Assembly (NCBI GenBank): GCA_023481175.1
Contig: JAMCWM010000053.1
Span: forward strand, 1-64,000
Length of the DNA: 64,000 nt
Direction: 5' to 3'
From: Nitrospirota bacterium
GTDB lineage: Bacteria; Nitrospirota; Leptospirillia; Leptospirillales; Leptospirillaceae
Position numbers and translations under genes: made by a program. The notes beneath the pieces were generated by a model. It was not told the DNA's origin and made no database searches. It saw only the letters and a list, made by a program, of their open reading frames with translations. This document shows positions 17,420 to 26,543 of the stretch, piece after piece. Each line of letters begins with the position of its first letter. Positions within the stretch are counted from its first letter, which is position 1.

Positions 17420-20280
17420 CGGACTCTCTCCTGCGGGAGGGTGGTCTTTCCGGTCAGGGCATGGTCCCAAAGGGTGGCAGCGTCGACCTTGGCTCCAGCG
17501 AATCCCGCCTTGTAGAGCGAACTGCGGGAGAAGTCGGCTCCCCGGAGGTCGGCCTTGAGAAAGAGGGATTGACTGAAGTCTCCTCCCCGGCCGTCTGCGA
17601 ACCGAAGGTCGGATTTCTGAAAGCGGGCCTTTTGGGCCTTGGCCCCCGAGAGATTGGTCATCCGGAAGACGCCCCCCGATCCGTCCATTCCGGCGAGAAC
17701 CGCACCGCGGAAGTCGCTTCCCTCGAGATCGAGCCCCCGAAGGTTCGCCCCCGAAAGATCCGCCTTTGGGAAGATGGATTGTTTGAAATCGGTGGATTTC
17801 GGAAAGGCGGCTTTTTTGAGGCTGGCTCCGTCGAACCGAGTCCCCGGCCCGGTGCATTCGAGAAAATTGGCCTGGTCCAGGCGGCACCCCGACAGGTTCG
17901 ATCGGATAAAGTCGACCTTCATGAAAAAGGCCTTCGTAAAGTCCGACCCCGCGAAGTCGGTCTCTTCTATGGGAAATCGGGGAATGGCCTCTTCGCTTGG
18001 GGGAAGCCCCTCCGGACGGGAAAAGGGAAGGGTCCCTGCCCGAAGAAATTTCGTCTGGACAAAGGAGCTCCGGTGGATTTCAGAGCGCCTGAAGACGGCA
18101 TGGAAAAGATCGGCCCCGGAAAAATCTCCCTGCGAAAACAGAACATCGCTCAGAATGGCCCCGGAGAGAAAGGCATTTCTGAAGGACATTCCGGCTCCCC
18201 CGGATCCGGACAGGTTGGCGCATCCGAGGCTTGCTCCGGAAAAGTTCGTCCGGTCGAGGGTGCACCGGGACAAGTCGGCATGGGCCATCCAGGCCCCGGC
18301 ACATCGGGCGTCGGAGAGGTTCGCCCCCGTGAAGTCGGCTCCGATCAGGTCGGCGTCGGAGAAGTCGGCCCCCGAGAGATCGAGTCCCGAGAGGTCCGCC
18401 CCCCGGAGATTCCGGTTCTTGAAGGAGCCCCTCCGGGAGAGTTCCTCCTGCACGGTCCGGCGAAGTTCGGACGAACGGGCGGGATCCGGATCGGGAGGCG
18501 CGAAATGATGGAGGATCCGGATGATCCCCTCCACGCTGGGTCGGGGGATTGCGGCACTCATCCTGTCCAGGAGGACCGGAAGAGATTCGAGGGAGGCCTC
18601 CATTTGCGCGAGCTTTTCTGACACTTCGGAGGAAGGGGGCCCCCCCTCCGGGAGGGAGGCCGCGACCCGAGCGCGCACGGATTGCAGGGAAGAGACGATC
18701 CGATCTTTCCCGATCAGCTCCTCGACGGACGGCTGGATCTTCCGGGGGGCCGGGTTTTTGGGGTGCCCCTGGAAAGAGCCTTTGAGGTCGGCAATTTTCG
18801 AGAGAAGGTCCTCCCGGGTCTTGCCCATTTTCTCCAGAACGTCCGGAGGGATCCTGCCGATGGCGGCCTCGAATTTTTGAACCGCCTGCTGTTTCAGGGC
18901 ATCGACATCGATCTTTTTTTTCTTGAGTTCTTCGAGTTTGTCGGCGGTGGCCGGGGGAGACGGATTCTCGAGCCTCTCCCGAAGCTCCTTGAATTTCTGG
19001 TCTGCAGTATCCATATGAGCCCGGAGGGACCCGGAGAGGTCCACGGATGATCCCTCCGGGGGCAGCGAAAGCCTGGAGAGGGACTCCCGGACTTTGTCGA
19101 GCTTTTCCTGGACCTTGTCCATTTGCCGGGAGACCCTCTTGGGGAACTCGAAGGCCTTTTGGGGGGATTGTCCCGTCAGTCGATTCGGGTCAAAAAGGTT
19201 GGCCCGGGGATCGTTGGCCAATCGTCCCGGAAGAAGGGGGGCGTCCCCGAAGCGGGAGAGGTCCTTGGAGCCTTTGTCTTCCCGACGGGATCTGACGGCC
19301 AGATAATGGTCGACGGAACGGGTCTCGCCGGGATCTTCGGCCCCGAGGAGAATGGAGCCGACCTCGGAGGCGTCGTCGGATTCGATGGGGAGGAAGCCCC
19401 GATGGACCACCACCCCCATCGAAAGTCCCGGAAAGAGCCAGACCGTCTCGGGATGCATCGTTGCTTCAACCGTATGTTCATCCAAAAAGGCGACAAAGGC
19501 CCGAATCCGGAGCCGGGGGAGGCGGCCCGCCTGGGTGTCCGACTCGGGATGGAACCCGGAGAGGGAGAACTCCTCTCCCCCGTTCCACATCCCCGGAAGC
19601 CACTGGTCCGGAGGAGCCTGGTTGAAGAGGGTCCAGTCGGTGTCGGCCGGAAGGGGCGGAGGCTCCTTCCCCAGCTCATGGGAGCGGTATTTTCCGACTT
19701 TTCTGTAGCGGCCGGTCCAGACGATGCCGAGGGGTCCGAATCCGGCCGGCTCGGGCCGATCGTCCGGGGACGAAAGAGGCCGGAGGGGATCCTCGATATT
19801 GGGAAGAGGTCGTGGACCCCCGTCCGGAGGCTCCGCAAATCCTTTTCCCGCAGGATTTGGCCCATATCCCGGCCCTCCGAAGGCGTGGGCAAAGTCGACC
19901 GGCATGGAGAGGAAGGGTTGGGGATCGCTCTTTCGCAGGAGACCCCGGTCCCGGTTCCAGACCCGGTCCCCGTAAACGTCCAGGACCTTTGCGACGGGAC
20001 CGATCCTGAGACTCGCCTGACGATGAGGAACAGGGAAGCCTCCCGGAGCATGGCTGTCGCCCACCAGAAGGACCTCTCCCCGGTCCTTGGGAATGCCCTC
20101 GTCCCAGGGGGAGTCCGGAGGAAAGAGGGGGGCCACCGCCTTCCACATCTCCTGTTCGGTGAGGGGCACCTCCGGATCGGAGAAGGGAAAGGCCAGGAGG
20201 CCGGTCAGGGCCAGACGGTTCCCTTGCCTATTGTAGGTTCTCCAGAGAAATCCCAAAAGAACGGGTTTGATGATCTTCAT
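17416..20280 (-). CDS. DUF2169 adaptor fused to pentapeptide repeats
   Basis: 954 aa. Residues 1-~340 form a DUF2169 domain (K-P-V-L-L-G-F ... V-L-L-V-G-D-S-H-A-P ... H-A-F-G-G-P-G-Y-G-P-N-P). Residues ~390-600 are charged and helical, probably coiled coil. From residue ~620 to the end come pentapeptide repeats (L-R-G-A-D-L-S-G-L-D-L-S-G-A-D-F type). DUF2169 proteins are known as T6SS effector-loading adaptors for DUF4150-PAAR spikes, e.g. in Agrobacterium. Here the adaptor domain and a long beta-helix are one protein. No toxin gene follows, so the cargo is unclear. The Shine-Dalgarno sequence is weak. Confidence 0.78.
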   Translation of the reverse strand: MKIIKPVLLGFLWRTYNRQGNRLALTGLLAFPFSDPEVPLTEQEMWKAVAPLFPPDSPWDEGIPKDRGEVLLVGDSHAPGGFPVPHRQASLRIGPVAKVLDVYGDRVWNRDRGLLRKSDPQPFLSMPVDFAHAFGGPGYGPNPAGKGFAEPPDGGPRPLPNIEDPLRPLSSPDDRPEPAGFGPLGIVWTGRYRKVGKYRSHELGKEPPPLPADTDWTLFNQAPPDQWLPGMWNGGEEFSLSGFHPESDTQAGRLPRLRIRAFVAFLDEHTVEATMHPETVWLFPGLSMGVVVHRGFLPIESDDASEVGSILLGAEDPGETRSVDHYLAVRSRREDKGSKDLSRFGDAPLLPGRLANDPRANLFDPNRLTGQSPQKAFEFPKRVSRQMDKVQEKLDKVRESLSRLSLPPEGSSVDLSGSLRAHMDTADQKFKELRERLENPSPPATADKLEELKKKKIDVDALKQQAVQKFEAAIGRIPPDVLEKMGKTREDLLSKIADLKGSFQGHPKNPAPRKIQPSVEELIGKDRIVSSLQSVRARVAASLPEGGPPSSEVSEKLAQMEASLESLPVLLDRMSAAIPRPSVEGIIRILHHFAPPDPDPARSSELRRTVQEELSRRGSFKNRNLRGADLSGLDLSGADFSDADLIGADFTGANLSDARCAGAWMAHADLSRCTLDRTNFSGASLGCANLSGSGGAGMSFRNAFLSGAILSDVLFSQGDFSGADLFHAVFRRSEIHRSSFVQTKFLRAGTLPFSRPEGLPPSEEAIPRFPIEETDFAGSDFTKAFFMKVDFIRSNLSGCRLDQANFLECTGPGTRFDGASLKKAAFPKSTDFKQSIFPKADLSGANLRGLDLEGSDFRGAVLAGMDGSGGVFRMTNLSGAKAQKARFQKSDLRFADGRGGDFSQSLFLKADLRGADFSRSSLYKAGFAGAKVDAATLWDHALTGKTTLPQERVR

Positions 20281-20334
20281 GACAGGGTTTTCTTCCTTTT
20301 CGCTGCGAAAACAAGGGCCATGTCAGAATGCCCT

Positions 20335-21177
20335 TCAGGTGAAAATACAGATTCCGGCGATAGTCAGGAGACCGTCCTCGACCACGTCCACATCTATCAC
20401 GGTGTCTTTGATGCGAATCTGTGCGGTTTTGAGTTCGGTTTCAACGGTTTTAATGGAGTTTTGACATGTCGCGATCTCGTTTTGGGATGTTTTTATCTCG
20501 TTTTGGACCGTCTTGATGTCGTTCTGGGCCGCCTTGATGGCGTTCTCCATCGCTTCCGTTTTCGATTCCGCCACATTGATCCCCTCAGGGGTGATTGTGG
20601 TCTCTTCGGTAACGTTGATAGTTTGAGCGGCCCCGAAGTTAAAATCGAAGATTTCGCCCATGTTGATAGTTTCGACCCCCGCAGCATTGAGGTTGGTCCC
20701 GTTTCCCAAATTGGCCTGGAGACTTTCTCCGACAACGGTCTGAGTATAGGCTCCCAAAACGACGGTATTGGAACTTTTTTCAATGATAGATGTGATGTTC
20801 CCTCTGTTTTTTGTGACGCTGTCTCCCTTGACGAACCCGGTGACCGCCTTTACTGTGGTGTTCAGCGTTCCGTTCGGGACATTGATGGTCACGTCTCCAT
20901 TTTTGCTGTCCAAATGAATCGAGCCGTTGTCCACGGACTTGATGACTGCCTCGCCATTCTGTCCGGAAATATAGAAATTTCCTTTCGTATCGTTGGCCAT
21001 CTCGGGGGGGAGGCTCGTCGGAGCCGTATTTCCGGCCCCGACTCCATTGAGGTAGATTCCGTTGACCGCCTGAAGGCTGATGTAAGAGCTGGAGTAGCCA
21101 ACGATCCCTGGTGTCCCATAGGCCTTAATGATGTTGTCCTCACTCGGATCGATCCCTGACGTGGTTCCTCCTGACAT
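20335..21177 (-). CDS. Unrecognised spike-like protein downstream of VgrG: beta-strand region plus seven heptads
   Basis: 280 aa from the ATG at 21175-21177, which has GGAGG upstream; no signal peptide. Residues ~55-200 are short Gly/Asn/Thr-rich strands (YLNGVG, DGTL-like turns, G-D-V-T-I-N-V-P-N-G-T-L) as in VgrG C-terminal beta-prisms. Residues ~205-255 are seven consecutive heptads of the form N-x-I-K-T-x-Q (NAIKAAQ, NDIKTVQ, NEIKTSQ, NEIATCQ, NSIKTVE, TELKTAQ, IRIKDTV), a likely coiled coil. The chain ends with a hydrophobic tail, LLTIAGICIFT. It sits between vgrG and the cargo genes. I suggest a trimeric extension of the VgrG spike; an effector is the alternative. No family was recognised. 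It is less GC-rich than its neighbours. Confidence 0.6.
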   Translation of the reverse strand: MSGGTTSGIDPSEDNIIKAYGTPGIVGYSSSYISLQAVNGIYLNGVGAGNTAPTSLPPEMANDTKGNFYISGQNGEAVIKSVDNGSIHLDSKNGDVTINVPNGTLNTTVKAVTGFVKGDSVTKNRGNITSIIEKSSNTVVLGAYTQTVVGESLQANLGNGTNLNAAGVETINMGEIFDFNFGAAQTINVTEETTITPEGINVAESKTEAMENAIKAAQNDIKTVQNEIKTSQNEIATCQNSIKTVETELKTAQIRIKDTVIDVDVVEDGLLTIAGICIFT

Positions 21178-21198
21178 GGTGCCTCCTTTGGTTTGATG

Positions 21199-21219
21199 GG
21201 CCCCCAAAGCTGGGGGGCC
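21199..21219 (-). other. GC hairpin between vgrG and the spike-like gene
   Basis: A 7-bp perfect stem (GGCCCCC / GGGGGCC) with a 7-base loop lies in the 133-bp gap after vgrG, about 20 bases before the next ATG. There is no T-run after it on the minus strand, so it is more likely an RNA-processing or attenuation structure than a terminator. Confidence 0.35.
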
Positions 21220-21310
21220 ATGCCGTACCGAACAAACGGCGTCCCTTTGGCTTTTCTTTCCGGCAGTCCGACGAACCAAAACGAGGCCTCATCGCTTCTT
21301 TGACAGGAAT

Positions 21311-22810
21311 TCAGCGACCGAGATTTCCGTCGTTGAATGCGATGAAATGACCTCCCGCCGACTTGATGAGGTTGACCTGCGGATTCTGGTTCGACACGAG
21401 ATTCCGCCCCTCCGAATTTGCCATGCTTCCCACGATCACCGGCTGGTCCGGATCCCCGCCCAGGAAGGCCACCAGAACCTCGGTATCCTTGCGAAGGGGA
21501 AAGTGGATCCCGTTGTCGGCCCCGGCAAGAGGGGTGGACAGCCGGACCCACCCCGATCCTTTCTGTGTCTTCCTTTTGGTGAGCGCGAAGGGAAAGCGGA
21601 GCTTGTATTCCCCGTACTCGTTCAATTCCGCGAACGTCCCCGAACCTTCCGCCTCGATGACCGCCTGGACGACGCCCGGGATCCGGGGCCAGGGGGTCCT
21701 GCGTTCGGGACGGAAGGGAACCTCCGACAAAAGGGCATCGAAATAGGTGGTGAACCTCGACTGCCCCGGGGCGGAATCCGTTCCTGCGAGCGGAGCCTTC
21801 ATGGTCCCCTCGAGACGGGTCCGGACGACGAAAAAGGACGCGTTCATCTCCTCCCGGAAGTGTCCCTTGACCTGAATGGTCGTGCCCGCCCGGATCTCTA
21901 TGGCCGAGCTCGTCCCGGAAAAGGTCTGCCCCCGACACCGAAGCATCTCGGACAGGAGCTTGACCCGACGCTTCGCGTCGGCATTCGTCCGGAGATTGTC
22001 CCCGTACTCCTGGAGCAGGGTTTCCGCGCGCGGGTCGAGGACCGCCTCCTCGCGAATGTCAAGGTTCGCCTTCCGGTAGTTGAAGTCCTGGACCACCACC
22101 TTGCCGTGAACCGGACGGGCCGTTTCGTGGAACTCGATCAGGGAGTCGTCCGAAAAGCCGATGTCGGGATCCCCCGGAGGACGATAGGTCAAGGTCTTTG
22201 TCCAGGCGGGCTTTTGGTGGGGCTGGTCGTAAAAGATCACCCGCTCTTTTTCCCCGGAGTGGTCGAAATAGTAGACGATCCCCTCCCTTTCCACCCATCG
22301 GTCGAGAAACTGGCGAGAGGTTTCCCGGTACTGGCAGACAAAAGAGCGTTGGCGTCCGCCGTCGACGATCTTGAACTGGTAGTCCTGGGAGGTGAAGCCC
22401 GCCTCCTTCAGAACCTCCTCGAGAATCCCCGGAACGTCCTTCTCGAGGGTGTAGACCTCCGAATGTTCCGAAAGGCCAAGCGTCGAGATCCGGGGCACAA
22501 GCGTCGCCCTGTACTCGGTCTGCTCGAACACTTGCCGATAAACCCCGAACTCGCCGATCATCCCGTGATAGGGCACCCTCACGACGGGCCCCTCCCTCCG
22601 CGACTCGAGGACGAAGGAGGCGTCCCGGCCGATGAGATCTTTCGGCTTCAGCCTGTTCTGGCGGGAGAGAAGGGTCATCCGGAAGAGATAGTCCCCGTTC
22701 AGCTGTTCCTCGCCCGTGAAGTCCACGACATGAAAGGCGGACGGACCCAGGCCGGATACGGCCAGGGTAAAGGCGACATCTCCGGCTTGCCCACCATTTT
22801 CCGAACTCAT
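21311..22810 (-). CDS. vgrG: T6SS spike protein VgrG (TssI), short form
   Basis: 499 aa. Residues ~10-330 are the gp27-like domains (F-V-C-Q-Y-R-E-T-S-R-Q-F-L-D-R-W near 170), and residues ~375-460 the gp5 OB-fold (R-I-P-G-V-V-Q-A-V-I ... Y-G-E-Y-K-L-R-F-P-F ... W-V-R-L-S-T-P-L-A-G). The protein stops soon after I-V-G-S-M-A-N-S and G-G-H-F-I-A-F-N-D, before the long beta-prism that most VgrGs carry. A separate beta-rich protein is encoded next and may supply it. The ATG (22808-22810) overlaps the clpV stop (ATGA). Confidence 0.9.
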   Translation of the reverse strand: MSSENGGQAGDVAFTLAVSGLGPSAFHVVDFTGEEQLNGDYLFRMTLLSRQNRLKPKDLIGRDASFVLESRREGPVVRVPYHGMIGEFGVYRQVFEQTEYRATLVPRISTLGLSEHSEVYTLEKDVPGILEEVLKEAGFTSQDYQFKIVDGGRQRSFVCQYRETSRQFLDRWVEREGIVYYFDHSGEKERVIFYDQPHQKPAWTKTLTYRPPGDPDIGFSDDSLIEFHETARPVHGKVVVQDFNYRKANLDIREEAVLDPRAETLLQEYGDNLRTNADAKRRVKLLSEMLRCRGQTFSGTSSAIEIRAGTTIQVKGHFREEMNASFFVVRTRLEGTMKAPLAGTDSAPGQSRFTTYFDALLSEVPFRPERRTPWPRIPGVVQAVIEAEGSGTFAELNEYGEYKLRFPFALTKRKTQKGSGWVRLSTPLAGADNGIHFPLRKDTEVLVAFLGGDPDQPVIVGSMANSEGRNLVSNQNPQVNLIKSAGGHFIAFNDGNLGR

Positions 22811-25482
22811 GGCTTCCTCCTCTTGCTCTTGACGGCCGACTCCGGACTCTCGGATCCCCGGATCCCCGACTCTTGCCCGTCGCCGGTCCCGATGACGGTG
22901 GTTCCGTCGGGCGCGATCCCGACGCGGACCGGTCCTTCCAGGGTCCCGTCCACCAGGCGGCCAATCAACTCGCGCGAGATCTCCGGGAGGATCCGGCTCT
23001 GGAGCAGATAGTCGATGTTGCGGGCCCCGGCCTCGGAGGTCTCGCACTGGGTCGCCACATGGGCGACCAGAGAGTCTTCGAAGACGATCTCCACCCCGTT
23101 GTTCGCGACGAAGGAACGGGCGAGCCGTCTCGTCTTGAGGCGAACGATCCGTCCCAGGGACTCCCCTCGAAGGGGAAGGTAGGGGACAATGGTCATTCGG
23201 GCGAGGAGGGCCGGCTTGAAGTGCCTCGACAGATCGGGCCGGATGAGGTTGACCAGCTCCTCGTACCCCGCCTCCGGATGTTCCAGTGCGTAGGCGGAGA
23301 GCTTCTCGGAGGCAAGATTGCTCGTCAGGAAGATCACCGTGTTGGAAAAGTCGATCTCCTTGCCCTCCCCGTCGGAGAGAACCCCCTTGTCGAAGACCTG
23401 ATAGAACATGTTCAGGATGTCGGGATGGGCCTTCTCCACCTCGTCGAGGAGCACGACGGAGTAAGGTCGCTGGCGCACCGCCTCGGTCAGCACCCCCCCT
23501 TCTCCGTATCCCACGTACCCGGGGGGGGATCCGATCAGTCGGCTCGCCTGGTGCTTCTCCTGAAACTCGCTCATGTTGATGCTGACCGTGGCCTTTTCGT
23601 CGCCGAACAGAATGTCTGCGACGGAGAGGGCCGTCTCGGTCTTTCCGACCCCCGAGGGTCCGACCAGGAGAAAGATCCCGACGGGCTGGTTGGGCGCCTT
23701 GAATCCCGCCCGGGAGTTCCGGATGATCTCGCCGACCCGGGCCAGGGCCGGCTCCTGTCCCAAGACCCGCTCGCCCAGAGTTTCCTGGAGCTTCATCACC
23801 GTCTGCGCCTGCTCCCGCAGGAGCTTGCCCAGAGGGATGCCGGTCCAGTTCGAGACCACCCGGGCGACCGTCTCCGGATCGACCTCGAAGGGGATCATGG
23901 GATGATCCCCCTGGATCGCCCGGACCGCCGCCTCCCTGGCCCGAAGCTCCTTCATCCAGGACTCCCTCTCGGGGCCTTCCCTGCGAGGATCCTCCCGATG
24001 GGCCAAAAGTTCCGAAACGGCCACTTTCTCTTTTTCCCATCGCTCCCGCTGGAGGGAGAGATCCTTTTCGAGAGCCTCGAGCTCCTCCCCGATCGCCTCG
24101 ATTCTTTCGTCCGACACGAAGTGGCCGAAGGTCCGGTCCCGCTCGAGGCCGTCCTTTTCCCGCTCGAGGGCCTGGATACGCCGCTCGAGTCCCTCGATCT
24201 TCTCGGGCTTTGAGGACTGGGAGATCCGGATCCTGGCCGCGCTGGTGTCCAGAAGGTCGACCGCCTTGTCGGGAAGCTTCCGGCCGGTGAGGTATCTGTC
24301 GGACAGAGTGGCCGCCGCCACAAGGGCGTCGTCCCGGATGGTGACGTGGTGGACCGCCTCGTAGTGGGCCTTGAGTCCCCGGAGGATGAGGATCGCCGTC
24401 TCGACGGAGGGCTCGTCGAGCTTGACGGGCTGGAACCTTCGGGCCAGCGCCGCGTCCTTTTCGAAGTATTTTTTGTACTCCGCCCAGGTCGTGGCGGCAA
24501 TGGTCCGAAGCTCTCCCCGAGCCAGGGCCGGCTTCAGGAGATTCGCGGCGTCCCCGCCTCCCTGGGCTCCGCCGGCGCCAATCAGCGTATGGGCCTCGTC
24601 GATAAAAAGGATGACCGGCACGGGAGAGGCCTTGATCTCGCCGATCACGCCCTTTAAGCGGTTCTCGAATTCCCCCTTGACCCCGGCGCCGGCCTCGAGC
24701 GCCCCCAGGTCGAGCCCCAGGAGGCGAACCTTGGACATCGATTCGGGAACATCCCCCTCCACGATCCGAAGGGCCAGACTTTCGACGACGGCGGTCTTGC
24801 CGACCCCCGGGTCTCCCACGCAGATGGGATTGTTCTTGCGCCGGCGCGAGAGGATGTCGACGATCTGCCGGACCTCGGCGTCGCGGCCGAAGACCGGATC
24901 GATCCGTCCCTTCCTGGCCTTCTCCGTGAAGTCCTCGCAGAATCGTCCAATGGCCGTCCCCTCGTCGGGACTCCCGTCCCCTTCTTCCCCTTCCCGGCCT
25001 CCGATCTCCTCCGCCGATCCGGCCGCAAGCGTGTCGAACTGCTCCTTGAGGCGTTCCTTCCCGATCCTTTCCAGAGACTTCGAAGGTCGCCCCGAAGAAT
25101 AGGCCGAAAGGCGGTTGAGGAAGGCCTGAAGGAAAACTCCGGAACGGGTGTGAGGCTCGTTCCTGTTGAGCGACGCGATCAGGTGCGCGTCCTGGAGAAG
25201 CTCGACGAGAAGCGGCGAGAAGACCGGCCGGCCTCCGTTTCCGGACTTGAGGTCGTCGAGGGCATTCGACATCTCCCTCCGGACCCCCGCCGGTTCGATC
25301 CCTTCTGCGGCGAGGATTTTCATGACGTCCGACTCGGGATGGTCCAGAAGAGACATGAGAACGTGCTCGGGCGTGATTTCGTAGTGGGTCCGGGAAAGAC
25401 ACAGCCCCGCCCCCTGCTCGACCGCCCGCGTGAGAACGGGGGACATGCGCCGAAACAATGGTTTCAAATCGGCAATGATCAT
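22807..25482 (-). CDS. clpV: T6SS sheath-disassembly ATPase ClpV (TssH)
   Basis: 891 aa, normal ClpV length. The N-terminal Clp_N repeats cover residues 1-~150. AAA1 has Walker A GDPGVGKT near residue 222, a coiled middle domain spans ~400-520, and AAA2 has GPSGVGKT near residue 610. It recycles contracted TssBC sheath. The start at 25480-25482 (MIIADLKPLF) overlaps the tssG stop by four bases; an in-frame extension into tssG was rejected. Confidence 0.93.
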   Translation of the reverse strand: MIIADLKPLFRRMSPVLTRAVEQGAGLCLSRTHYEITPEHVLMSLLDHPESDVMKILAAEGIEPAGVRREMSNALDDLKSGNGGRPVFSPLLVELLQDAHLIASLNRNEPHTRSGVFLQAFLNRLSAYSSGRPSKSLERIGKERLKEQFDTLAAGSAEEIGGREGEEGDGSPDEGTAIGRFCEDFTEKARKGRIDPVFGRDAEVRQIVDILSRRRKNNPICVGDPGVGKTAVVESLALRIVEGDVPESMSKVRLLGLDLGALEAGAGVKGEFENRLKGVIGEIKASPVPVILFIDEAHTLIGAGGAQGGGDAANLLKPALARGELRTIAATTWAEYKKYFEKDAALARRFQPVKLDEPSVETAILILRGLKAHYEAVHHVTIRDDALVAAATLSDRYLTGRKLPDKAVDLLDTSAARIRISQSSKPEKIEGLERRIQALEREKDGLERDRTFGHFVSDERIEAIGEELEALEKDLSLQRERWEKEKVAVSELLAHREDPRREGPERESWMKELRAREAAVRAIQGDHPMIPFEVDPETVARVVSNWTGIPLGKLLREQAQTVMKLQETLGERVLGQEPALARVGEIIRNSRAGFKAPNQPVGIFLLVGPSGVGKTETALSVADILFGDEKATVSINMSEFQEKHQASRLIGSPPGYVGYGEGGVLTEAVRQRPYSVVLLDEVEKAHPDILNMFYQVFDKGVLSDGEGKEIDFSNTVIFLTSNLASEKLSAYALEHPEAGYEELVNLIRPDLSRHFKPALLARMTIVPYLPLRGESLGRIVRLKTRRLARSFVANNGVEIVFEDSLVAHVATQCETSEAGARNIDYLLQSRILPEISRELIGRLVDGTLEGPVRVGIAPDGTTVIGTGDGQESGIRGSESPESAVKSKRRKP

Positions 25483-26543
25483 CTCGAGGCTCCCGCTGTT
25501 TTCATGGTTATCCCGTCCTGGATTGACAATACGGGGTCGATCCTGACAAAAACGCTTTTTTCCCTCGTATAGGCGCCCCATTCGAGCCAGGCGTCAAGCC
25601 CCAGACGATTTCGAGTGTCCGCCCCCAGCCGGACCGGACTGGGATCGCTGTCGGACAGAAGGATCTCGATCTCCGCCAGGAGCGGATCGAGCAGATAGAA
25701 GTCTGTCCAGAAGGCGACCTTTCGAAGGCTCTCCCGGCCGGGGAGAAGAGCTTCGAAGGCAGCATTGTCGACGGGTCCGATCCGTATCAGGATCTGGTTC
25801 GTCCGGTTGGCGACCCGGTCTCCCAGAACCGTTTCCTCGCCCAGGAAAAGGGCGCCGCCCAGGATCAGGCGCTGCTCCTCCGGAAGAGACACGACGCGCT
25901 CCACGCACTGCTCGACACCGACAGGGACACCATCCAGGACGTCCGAAAGGATCGCCTCGAGCCCTCGGGCCGACCGGGGGTGCTGGGTCAGGAGCCCCGC
26001 ATAGCGGAGGGCGGTCGAGGCCAGCGGGTCGATTTCCCGAAAAACCGGAAGGGAGAGCCCCGTAAAGACATGAAAGAGATTTTCGATCTCCTTTTCGCCC
26101 TTTTCGTAGGCCCTGAGCGAGAGACGGTTTTTCTCCCACGCCTCGTACAGGAGCGGATAGAGCCTTCCGTGGAGGATATCGAGAAAGTCCCGGGCTGCGG
26201 AGCCGTCTTCGATCTTCTCCTCGATCAGGTCCTCGGTGTAGAAGGTCGGAAGGGGGGAGGAGACCCCGTAGAGTCCGAAGAAGTTCGCGTCGAGGACCGG
26301 CTTCCCGGACGGCCCCTCCCATTCGAGGGATTCGATGTCATGGGGGGGGAAAGCCAAAGACAGGGTCGGCCGGATCGCGATCCGATTCCAGAACTCGTCT
26401 TCGAAGCTTGCCCCCTCGTCATGCGCGAGAAGGAGCCTCAAGAGTCGGACCGCCTGAAAAAACTGGTATCCGGCCGCCTTTTTTCCGAGATCTTCCCTGA
26501 GCCGCTCTAGATCAGGGTTTGCGTACCCAGCCGTTCCGGCCAT
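25479..26543 (-). CDS. tssG: T6SS baseplate protein TssG
   Basis: 354 aa. The N-terminus Y-Q-F-F-Q-A-V-R-L-L-R-L-L and I-A-I-R-P-T-L-S-L-A-F-P, and the F-F-G-L-Y-G-V-S-S-P-L-P-T-F-Y segment near residue 90, are characteristic of TssG. It forms the baseplate wedge with TssE and TssF. The ATG at 26541-26543 lies inside the end of tssF (37-bp overlap), and its stop overlaps clpV. Confidence 0.92.
   Translation of the reverse strand: MAGTAGYANPDLERLREDLGKKAAGYQFFQAVRLLRLLLAHDEGASFEDEFWNRIAIRPTLSLAFPPHDIESLEWEGPSGKPVLDANFFGLYGVSSPLPTFYTEDLIEEKIEDGSAARDFLDILHGRLYPLLYEAWEKNRLSLRAYEKGEKEIENLFHVFTGLSLPVFREIDPLASTALRYAGLLTQHPRSARGLEAILSDVLDGVPVGVEQCVERVVSLPEEQRLILGGALFLGEETVLGDRVANRTNQILIRIGPVDNAAFEALLPGRESLRKVAFWTDFYLLDPLLAEIEILLSDSDPSPVRLGADTRNRLGLDAWLEWGAYTREKSVFVRIDPVLSIQDGITMKTAGASR

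Noticed and set aside
21178-21310. Possible frameshift that split one long VgrG into two genes
   Set aside because: None of the frames across the 133-bp gap continues VgrG-like sequence, and the downstream gene has its own GGAGG and ATG.
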